NCBI GenBank assembly: GCA_946627685.1
Contig: CAMOVV010000047.1
Location: forward strand, 1-7,876
DNA: 7,876 bases
Reading direction: 5' to 3'
Source: an uncultured Bacteroidales bacterium
GTDB lineage: Bacteria; Bacteroidota; Bacteroidia; Bacteroidales; UBA932
In this document: positions 1 to 3,781 of the stretch, piece after piece
How positions within the stretch are numbered: position 1 is the first letter of the stretch
Layout of the letters: every line of letters begins with the position of its first letter
Program-made: the position numbers and the translations under genes
Notes under the pieces: model-generated
Seen by the model: the letters and a program-made list of their open reading frames with translations, nothing else
What the model was told of the DNA's origin: nothing
The model's database searches: none

Positions 1-60
1 CGCGCCGCCGGGGCCGGGGTTGCCGGAGCAGGCTCCGTCTGTGAATATCTTGATTTTCAT
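1..60 (-). CDS. rnhA: Ribonuclease HI, N-terminal fragment (runs off the window)
   Basis: Only the first 20 codons are inside the window, read on the minus strand from an ATG at 58-60; the remainder lies beyond base 1. The translation begins MKIKIFTDGA and continues through CSGNPGPGG, the beta-1 strand and following loop of RNase HI. Asp8 corresponds to the first metal-binding Asp of the DEDD active site (Asp10 in E. coli). The family cleaves the RNA strand of RNA:DNA hybrids in the cytoplasm, using Mg2+. Fourteen bases separate it from the stop of the 118-aa gene, so the two are probably co-transcribed. The leader AAAACACACACG ends 4 nt before the ATG. Identification rests on the motif alone, and whether the downstream gene is intact cannot be seen. 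A mobile-element copy distinct from the chromosomal gene is likely, but that is inference. Confidence 0.88.
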   Translation of the reverse strand, partial: MKIKIFTDGACSGNPGPGGA

Positions 61-64
61 AAGG

Positions 65-76
65 CGTGTGTGTTTT
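65..76 (-). promoter_or_regulatory. A-rich translation leader motif of the RNase HI gene
   Basis: The minus strand reads AAAACACACACG, then CCTT, then ATG. It overlaps the stop codon of the upstream 118-aa gene (75-77). It matches leaders at 434-445 and 2396-2407, and no Shine-Dalgarno sequence is present. It is probably a translation-initiation enhancer of the A-rich Bacteroidota type; the role is inferred. Confidence 0.4.
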
Positions 77-431
77 ACTCTGATATTTCCTCAATGAAAC
101 GGTCATGGATGGGAATTGGTACGTTGCAGCGTGTGTAACCGAAGTTGTATCCGAATGCGTTGCTGGTGTAGAGGAAATTTCCTCCGAAGGTCTGCATCAT
201 ACCTTGTGGCTTGATGAGGGGTTCAGCGTAGGAGTGGTTTTCTTCCCAGATTTCCCTTTTCACGAGGTAGAACTGTTTTTCGGGGTCTTTGCCGTTGGCA
301 TTGCACCAGGCAATAGCCTCTTCTTTTGTGCAGTCCCAGAAGAGATAGGCGCTGTCAACGCGGTTGGAAAGTCCGTTGTTGGAGTAGTCTCCGGCTTTGC
401 AGACGTAGACGGAGTGGAGTACGTGTTTCAT
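75..431 (-). CDS. Uncharacterised 118-aa protein
   Basis: I do not recognise this family. The protein is soluble, with no signal peptide or membrane segment, and is rich in aromatic residues. The N-terminal half (MKHVLHSVYVCKAGDY) looks like a beta strand. It is followed by a helix typical of small alpha/beta proteins, with the sequence TKEEAIAWCNANGKDPEKQ at about residues 35-53. The C-terminal half is Gly/Asn/Phe/Tyr-rich (FGGNFLYTSNAFGYNFGYTRCN, about residues 82-103, in two short GYN/GYT repeats). The ATG at 429-431 is supported by the leader AAAACGCACAAG ending 2 nt upstream. It lies 12 bp after the 72-aa gene and 14 bp before RNase HI, so these three genes form one unit. The Cys residues show no metal-binding spacing. 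The coding call is solid; the function is unknown. Confidence 0.8.
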   Translation of the reverse strand: MKHVLHSVYVCKAGDYSNNGLSNRVDSAYLFWDCTKEEAIAWCNANGKDPEKQFYLVKREIWEENHSYAEPLIKPQGMMQTFGGNFLYTSNAFGYNFGYTRCNVPIPIHDRFIEEISE

Positions 432-433
432 GG

Positions 434-445
434 CTTGTGCGTTTT
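434..445 (-). promoter_or_regulatory. A-rich translation leader motif of the 118-aa gene
   Basis: The minus strand reads AAAACGCACAAG, then CC, then ATG. It differs at one base from AAAACACACAAG in front of the DUF1848 gene, and its spacing to the ATG is the same (2 nt). Its 5' end overlaps the stop codon of the 72-aa gene (444-446). The recurrence at fixed spacing is seen directly; a role in translation start is inferred. Confidence 0.45.
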
Positions 446-662
446 ATTTCCAGAAGTCGTCTTCGGTGAATTCTGTGCTTTCGTACTCGTTGAAGATGAC
501 GTCGTCCGGTACGAGTTCGTCAGCATTTATCATGTCGTGGTATGAAGGGGAGTCGTAGTCTACGTTCATCACCTGGGCGAAGGTTCCTTCGTTTGCCAGC
601 TCGATGAGGTAACGTTCTTTGAGTTGGACCAGATGTTCCCTGGTTAAGTCATGTACGTTCAT
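444..662 (-). CDS. Small acidic protein of an uncharacterised mobile-element family (72 aa)
   Basis: This is a 72-residue acidic protein that starts with an amphipathic helix (DLTREHLVQLKERYL). A middle section (NVDYDSPSYHDMINADELV) and an acidic tail ending TEFTEDDFWK follow. The layout of an LTxExLxxLKxRY helix, a NADELVxDDxxF block and an F-x-EDDFW/F end is one I know from short uncharacterised proteins on phages and conjugative elements of gut Firmicutes and Bacteroidota. No biochemical role is known to me. It is cytosolic, with no signal or membrane segment. It is the first gene of the 72-aa, 118-aa and RNase HI unit. Upstream is the structured gap 663-903, with no recognisable minus-strand TAnnTTTG promoter. 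The acidic character could suit a DNA-mimic or adaptor role, but nothing visible proves that. Confidence 0.82.
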   Translation of the reverse strand: MNVHDLTREHLVQLKERYLIELANEGTFAQVMNVDYDSPSYHDMINADELVPDDVIFNEYESTEFTEDDFWK

Positions 663-668
663 AGTCCG

Positions 669-702
669 TTTTTTTAGTCGTTGTGTTTCGTTTGTAGCTT
701 TG
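669..702 (+). promoter_or_regulatory. Putative plus-strand Bacteroides-type promoter
   Basis: TAGCTTTG at 695-702 matches the Bacteroidota sigma-ABfr -7 element TAnnTTTG exactly and is followed by CAAGG. The -33 region is only a T-run (669-675), not a clear TTTG. It points away from the 72-aa gene into the structured segment 708-880. The matching TAACTTTG at 2418-2425 occupies the same position relative to the other structured gap, which raises confidence. Confidence 0.45.
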
Positions 703-707
703 CAAGG

Positions 708-880
708 ATTTTATCCCGGCGTGGGAGTATTCCCACGCAGAAGGGGAAAAATCTGTGCAAGCGATATCAAACGAAACTTCCTTTCCGTAGGGTTTTCCAG
801 AAAATACTACCCGTAGGGTGGAGATTTTCGGGAAAAACGAGCGTCAGCGAGGGCCCGTGCGGAAAGGAAGTCGTGATACA
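708..880 (+). ncRNA. Candidate structured non-coding RNA, small (antisense to gene direction)
   Basis: The gap 663-903 has no credible gene but holds strong pairing. GCGTGGGA (719-726) and TCCCACGC (731-738) form a perfect 8-bp hairpin with loop GTAT. ACTTCCTTTCCG (776-787) and CGGAAAGGAAGT (860-871) form a perfect 12-bp helix, extendable inward to GGG/CCC, closing a domain of about 70 nt. Inside that domain ACCC-gta-GGGT (809-819) can pair. CCGTAGGGT occurs twice, at 785-793 and 811-819. Unpaired stretches on the plus strand are A/G-rich (GAAGGGGAAAAA, GGGAAAAACGAG), as in structured RNAs. Plus-strand transcription is inferred from TAGCTTTG at 695-702. No terminator is seen on this strand, so the 3' end is a guess. 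Alternatives are an intercistronic structure in the minus-strand transcript or a DNA site. Confidence 0.42.
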
Positions 881-903
881 GGTGAAACTAATTAAGGAGG
901 TAT

Positions 904-1164
904 TCAGGAGCATTCCTGCCAGAAGGCGCCGTAGGCGATTGCCTTACCGATGTTCGTCAGTGATTCGTCCAGTATCTGTTCACGGGTGAGGATCTGGCGC
1001 GTGCCGTCGATGTGGTTTGTGATGGCGAGGGTTCCTTTGGTCTTCCCACGGGAGATGTGCTTGCTGCTTCTTGCGCCGAAATTCAGTTGAATGAAGTATT
1101 TCTTATTTCCTTTTTTGACCTCGTCGAAGAGCATGTCAACCGATGTGATTTTCTTGAATTGCAT
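904..1164 (-). CDS. Uncharacterised small mobile-element protein (86 aa)
   Basis: This is a basic 86-residue protein with no signal peptide or membrane segment. The N-terminal part (MQFKKITSVDMLFDEVKKGNK) is followed by a predicted beta region. The second half carries an ITNHIDGTRQILTREQILDE block and ends in NIGKAIAYGAFWQECS. The arrangement of N-x-G-x-RSSK, then HxIDxTxQxLT, then NIGxAIxxG is familiar from uncharacterised short proteins on Bacteroidota and Firmicutes mobile elements. The function is unknown to me. The ATG at 1162-1164 is preceded by AAAATAAACACATT. It lies 55 bp downstream of the DUF2493 gene, and an inverted repeat (1180-1211) fills most of that gap. Downstream is the structured segment, without an obvious minus-strand terminator. 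Confidence 0.83.
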   Translation of the reverse strand: MQFKKITSVDMLFDEVKKGNKKYFIQLNFGARSSKHISRGKTKGTLAITNHIDGTRQILTREQILDESLTNIGKAIAYGAFWQECS

Positions 1165-1179
1165 AATGTGTTTATTTTT

Positions 1180-1211
1180 AGCGGAATCTGCCTTTATTCT
1201 GCGATTCCGCT
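1180..1211 (-). promoter_or_regulatory. Inverted repeat between the DUF2493 and 86-aa genes
   Basis: AGCGGAATC (1180-1188) and GATTCCGCT (1203-1211) are perfectly complementary over 9 bp. Two more pairs (1190-1191 with 1201-1202) follow across a one-base bulge, leaving a 9-nt loop. On the minus strand the hairpin begins 8 bp after the DUF2493 stop and is followed by AAAAATAAACAC, not a U-tract. It is therefore not a typical intrinsic terminator in either direction. It could be an mRNA-processing or stability hairpin, or an operator. Confidence 0.5.
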
Positions 1212-1219
1212 GGTTATAC

Positions 1220-1576
1220 TTAGAATTTAAAGATAAAGACTTCTTTCTCTTGCGCCCTTGCGATGTCTATGGAATGCTTGGTCCCCTTGGAGTAACCGTC
1301 CCAGAAGGCTGCTACTTTGTCGCATTCATTTATGATGAGGACATTCCTCTTGTATCCGGCGGAGCGTCCGAACCTGTTCCAGTCCGGAAGGAAAATCTTC
1401 GTGGGAATCTTGTTTTCCTTGGCGTAGCGCTCACCGAGCGAATCGGCGCCGGCGGCACCCCCCGACACTATTTCCGTCACGGTGTACTGCGACCTCAGGT
1501 CGTTGATGGAGTTGCGGAGGTATTCGTAGTCATTGAAGTTACGTCCTCCGACGATGGCGAGTTTGATGCTGTTCAT
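1220..1576 (-). CDS. DUF2493 / YspA-type SLOG-fold nucleotide-binding protein
   Basis: This 118-aa protein has the full DUF2493 pattern. Strand 1 runs into GGRNFND (residues 10-16). SGGAAGAD (38-45) is the glycine-rich loop that binds nucleotide or nucleotide-like ligands in the SLOG superfamily. PDWNRFGRSAGYKRN (64-78) and FWDGYSKGT (91-99) follow. The family is a compact Rossmann-like domain common on phages and plasmids, proposed to sense or process a nucleotide-derived ligand; its reaction is not established. The ATG at 1574-1576 is preferred over one 48 bases upstream, because the upstream extension lacks family similarity and overlaps the end of the DUF1848 gene. With this start the spacing is 19 bp, and a CAACACACAAAG leader ends 2 nt before the ATG. 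The gene is almost certainly co-transcribed with DUF1848, which suggests a shared pathway. Confidence 0.92.
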   Translation of the reverse strand: MNSIKLAIVGGRNFNDYEYLRNSINDLRSQYTVTEIVSGGAAGADSLGERYAKENKIPTKIFLPDWNRFGRSAGYKRNVLIINECDKVAAFWDGYSKGTKHSIDIARAQEKEVFIFKF

Positions 1577-1595
1577 GTCTTTGTGTGTTGTGTGA

Positions 1596-2393
1596 TTATT
1601 TTGCGTAGCAGTATTTACAATCATGTTTGCAGGTATGGTAGGAACCTATGTCGGTGTTCACCGCGCACAGGCATCTGCGGAACGAGTTAGGTTTCTTTAC
1701 CTGTTCCGGAAGTACCACTCCGAAGGTCTTCTCAATAAAGCCTGCTTCTACGCAAGGGGCTTCCTTGATGTTGTATTCCGTAAGGTCGTATTTTCCCTCA
1801 CTGCATGTCTGTACCGTCATCCCGTGCCGTGCCGCTTCGGCGGACATGTACTTTGCCAGTTCGAGGATTTCCTTGGTGGTGGGCGCCCTCATGACGCCTT
1901 GTTTTACCAGGTATTCAATCTTGCCGTACTCGTCCAGGAAGGAAATTGTGCAGCGCTTGGTGTATCCTTCCAGTTCGGAGCACAGCTTGCTGAAGGCGGC
2001 CTTGTGGTATTCGACGGAATACTTTCCTGAGATGAATATCGGGTCATAGCGCCACATCGTTCTTTCAGGGCCTATCAAGCTGCTTACGTATTTGAAGTTC
2101 TGCAGGACGATATGTTTTGCCGGGACATTGGGTTCTATCTCGTTTTCGTATCCCGTGATGGTCCATTGGATATACCAGGGGCTCTGGATGGAACGCATGT
2201 TTTTCAGGAAGTGTTCTGACGTGTTCTTGGTCCAGAATACCATACAGTACACGTCTTCCGGTTTCAGACTGATGCGTGTTTTGCCAAACCGCGTGATGGT
2301 CTCTACGTAACCTTTCTTAAGGTTCTGGAAGAACTCTTCGCTGCCGAAGGCAGGAATGTCGTTCTTGTAGGAGGCGCTGATGATTCTTTTCAT
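1596..2393 (-). CDS. DUF1848 family protein with C-terminal radical-SAM-like Fe-S motif
   Basis: This 265-aa protein is full length for the family. Family blocks in order are SASYKNDIPAF (6-16), VFWTKN (52-57), TITGYENEIEPNVP (78-91) and GPERTMWRYDPIF (108-120). The C-terminus is cysteine-rich: C241 and C243, then DIG (248-250), then C255-x3-C259-x2-C262 in CKHDCKYC. CX3CX2C is the [4Fe-4S] ligand pattern of radical SAM enzymes, but there it sits near the N-terminus; its C-terminal position is a known feature of DUF1848. The protein is cytosolic and presumably needs an Fe-S cluster, with substrate unknown. The ATG at 2391-2393 follows AAAACACACAAG-AA. The gene precedes DUF2493 by 19 bp. No canonical minus-strand promoter is visible upstream; instead a plus-strand TAACTTTG lies 25-32 bp upstream. 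All expected motifs are present and nothing looks degraded. Confidence 0.94.
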   Translation of the reverse strand: MKRIISASYKNDIPAFGSEEFFQNLKKGYVETITRFGKTRISLKPEDVYCMVFWTKNTSEHFLKNMRSIQSPWYIQWTITGYENEIEPNVPAKHIVLQNFKYVSSLIGPERTMWRYDPIFISGKYSVEYHKAAFSKLCSELEGYTKRCTISFLDEYGKIEYLVKQGVMRAPTTKEILELAKYMSAEAARHGMTVQTCSEGKYDLTEYNIKEAPCVEAGFIEKTFGVVLPEQVKKPNSFRRCLCAVNTDIGSYHTCKHDCKYCYAK

Positions 2394-2395
2394 TT

Positions 2396-2407
2396 CTTGT
2401 GTGTTTT
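2396..2407 (-). promoter_or_regulatory. A-rich translation leader motif of the DUF1848 gene
   Basis: The minus strand reads AAAACACACAAG, then AA, then ATG. It is the best copy of a leader also seen at 65-76 and 434-445, and in a looser form at 1579-1590. Its complement, CTTGTGTG, falls where the -33 element of the opposing plus-strand promoter would be, so the two signals share bases. Confidence 0.45.
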
Positions 2408-2425
2408 TGGTTCTGTTTAACTTTG
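2396..2425 (+). promoter_or_regulatory. Putative plus-strand Bacteroides-type promoter for the large structured RNA
   Basis: TAACTTTG (2418-2425) matches the Bacteroidota -7 consensus TAnnTTTG exactly and is followed by CGG. CTTG at 2396-2399 could be the -33 element, with an 18-nt spacer that is slightly short of the usual 19-21. Transcription would start near 2431, exactly where the first helix of the structured region begins, and would run away from DUF1848. Confidence 0.5.
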
Positions 2426-2929
2426 CGGAAGGGTCCCAAGGAAGGAATGCGCCTTGGCGCGTTCCGACGCCGGGACTCGACGCAACAGTAAACAGAAAGG
2501 GAGCGCCAACGGCAAGGCTTTGCAGCGCTTCTTATCGCAAGGCCCTTCGGGGCCGCCGCCCCGGTGGAAGCGGGGTGCAACGCACGAAAGAAGTGACGGC
2601 AAAAGCCCTACGGGCGTGCCTTGACGAAGGAAAAGAAATGATGGAACATGAAAAGTTATCATGTGTATTCTTGTCTTGAAGGACACCTTTTCTGCTTTTC
2701 TTTGTGGAACCAACCAGCGGACGCAGTAGAGAACGGCCGTCGAAGACAACGGGCGTCACGAGGACTGCTGGTTGGTGCGTTGGGATGGTGGGAAGGTGAA
2801 AAGAGAAAAAGTGCTTTTTGGATGAGGCCCTGTCCGTGCTCTCAGGGCACGCTTGAAAAGCGTTGCACGAGAAAGGACGGGCCGTGCGGTGGGGAAAAGA
2901 AGGGTTGGCGAAAAAGCCTACAGGAGGGT

Positions 2930-2983
2930 CCCCCGTGGAGCATGGACCGGCGGAAGTTCTTCCGCCGTTCTATGCTCAGGGGG
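2930..2983 (+). repeat. 54-nt near-perfect inverted repeat (RNA rod)
   Basis: The arms pair as CCCCC (2930-2934) with GGGGG (2979-2983), GAGCAT (2938-2943) with ATGCTC (2972-2977), a short imperfect joint, then CGGCGGAA (2948-2955) with TTCCGCCG (2960-2967) over a GTTC loop. That gives 19 Watson-Crick pairs plus the joint. No U-tract follows on either strand, so it is not a simple terminator. It is probably a domain of the structured RNA, or else a protein-binding DNA palindrome. Confidence 0.7.
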
Positions 2984-3032
2984 TGGAATGGAGGCTTTGT
3001 TGGCGAGGGAGGAATCGTTATAGGGCATAAGA

Positions 3033-3070
3033 AAAGCGGAGGCCGGGGTTTTCGCCCTGGTCTCCGCTTT
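3033..3070 (-). terminator. Strong hairpin terminator, probably bidirectional
   Basis: AAAGCGGAG (3033-3041) pairs perfectly with CTCCGCTTT (3062-3070). The stem continues through GCCGGGG/CCCTGGT with two G-U pairs, giving 16 bp over a TTTTCG loop. On the minus strand it starts about 18 bp past the stop of the outer-membrane protein gene and is followed by TCTTAT after the CTTT of the stem, so it ends that long operon. On the plus strand the stem is followed by ATTATATT, so it could also end the proposed RNA from 2431. Confidence 0.85.
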
Positions 3071-3088
3071 ATTATATTGTTATGTTTG

Positions 3089-3751
3089 TTATAAGTAGTA
3101 TCGCAATGTCAGGTTTGTCGGTTGGATTGTAAAATTTCCAAGCCAGCGTGTCTGGGTATTCTTGACGCCCGTGTCGTTGTATTCGTTCTGGATGCTCATT
3201 ATATTGTTGTTGAATGTGAACACATCGAGGGCGACAGTTAGTGAATTGGTGACAGCGAGTTCAAAGCCGATTAATGACAGGTTCGCGTTGAAATTCCATA
3301 GCCCAACGGTTTTGGATGTTGTATTGTTTACTTTGTTGGTAGTGTATATCCGTCCGGCTTCGAGAGTAAGGTTTGGAGTGTAGTGAATTTTGTCTGTAAG
3401 CTTCAATAGGTATGTCAACTGTGGCCCGAGGGAGATGGTGTTGCCCGTCATTCCGCTTACTCCGAGGAAGTTGGACTGATGCTCGTATCCGGCGAGGAGT
3501 TCCAACCTGAGGTTGTTTTCAAACAGGTAACCTGCCCGGAGATCCAGCCCGATAGTGAAGGGCATCACTCCCTTGCTTGTCTCGGTGGCTGTTACGCCGC
3601 CGCTGTTCGCGGTGGTGTACATGTTACTGAAGCCTCCGTCAAGGGAGATATCCCCGCCGATGAGGAATCCGTTCTTCTGGGCGGATGCAAGTGCAGGGAA
3701 GAGAAGGGTTGCAATCAGGATGACTGCGAGGGTTTTGATGTGATTTTTCAT
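3089..3751 (-). CDS. Secreted outer-membrane beta-barrel protein (220 aa)
   Basis: The protein has a clear Sec signal peptide: a basic start (MKNHIK), a hydrophobic core (about residues 7-21) and an ASA cleavage site, so the mature protein starts near Gln25. The mature part is a run of alternating amphipathic strands such as FTIGLDLRAGYLF and LRLELLAGYEHQ. It ends in LTLRYYL, an aromatic-rich final strand typical of Bacteroidota outer-membrane barrels. Size and pattern fit an 8-stranded barrel of the OMP_b-brl / OmpW-OmpX-like superfamily. The barrel would sit in the outer membrane; its specific role is unknown. It is the last gene before the terminator at 3033-3070 and follows the 266-aa gene by 30 bp, so it is co-transcribed with cytosolic proteins. 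On a mobile element, surface or entry exclusion, phage-receptor masking or envelope adjustment are possible, but only by inference. Confidence 0.88.
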   Translation of the reverse strand: MKNHIKTLAVILIATLLFPALASAQKNGFLIGGDISLDGGFSNMYTTANSGGVTATETSKGVMPFTIGLDLRAGYLFENNLRLELLAGYEHQSNFLGVSGMTGNTISLGPQLTYLLKLTDKIHYTPNLTLEAGRIYTTNKVNNTTSKTVGLWNFNANLSLIGFELAVTNSLTVALDVFTFNNNIMSIQNEYNDTGVKNTQTRWLGNFTIQPTNLTLRYYL

Positions 3752-3781
3752 GATTTTGATGGTTTTAGAGGGTTATTGTAT

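Larger units (their letters stand above)
2431..3075 (+). ncRNA. Candidate large structured non-coding RNA (about 640 nt)
   Basis: No credible gene covers 2394-3088, but helices are dense throughout. GGGTCCC/GGGACTC (2431-2437, 2472-2478) encloses a 9-bp hairpin (2444-2452, 2457-2465, one G-U) with loop CTTG. AGCGC/GCGCT (2502-2506, 2525-2529) encloses GCAA/TTGC. GGCCC-TTCG-GGGCC (2541-2554) is a C(UUCG)G hairpin. CCCCG/CGGGG (2559-2575) and GCCC-tac-GGGC (2605-2615) follow, then ACATG/CATGT (2646-2664). CACCTT/AAGGTG (2684-2689, 2793-2798) surrounds a perfect 10-bp helix (2709-2718, 2767-2776) and GACGC/GCGTC. GGCCC-t-GTCC/GGACGGGCC (2826-2835, 2875-2883) encloses ACGCTT-gaa-AAGCGT. Last is a rod at 2930-2983. 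Linkers are A/G-rich on the plus strand, and UUCG with a C-G closing pair also favours that strand. Promoter-like TAACTTTG at 2418 and a hairpin with U-rich tail at 3033-3070 bound it. I recognise no known class. Confidence 0.5.

Noticed and set aside
889..900. TAATTAAGGAGG resembling a plus-strand Shine-Dalgarno site
   Set aside because: No start codon follows at usable distance, the following bases belong to the 3' end of the 86-aa gene on the other strand, and Bacteroidota rarely use such sites.
1091..1690. 199-codon plus-strand open frame
   Set aside because: It is antisense to the DUF2493 gene and the ends of its neighbours, whose minus-strand translations carry clear family motifs.
2417..2749. 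Open frame of 110 codons on the minus strand in the large gap
   Set aside because: Arg/Leu/Pro/Cys-rich translation with no domain pattern, reading through several perfect hairpins. Overlapping frames of similar length exist on both strands here, as expected for non-coding GC-rich DNA.
2431..3075. CRISPR array or tandem repeat array
   Set aside because: The repeats are inverted and all different in sequence. There are no regularly spaced direct repeats and no cas genes.
663..3088. tRNA or rRNA genes in the gaps
   Set aside because: No T-loop (GTTCRANNC) with acceptor and anticodon stems could be fitted on either strand, and no ribosomal RNA sequence was recognised.
2648..3094. Open frame of 148 codons on the plus strand in the large gap
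   Set aside because: Its translation is Trp/Arg/Gly-rich low-complexity sequence, runs through the rod hairpin and the terminator, and overlaps the end of the outer-membrane protein gene. It looks like a GC-rich shadow of RNA structure.
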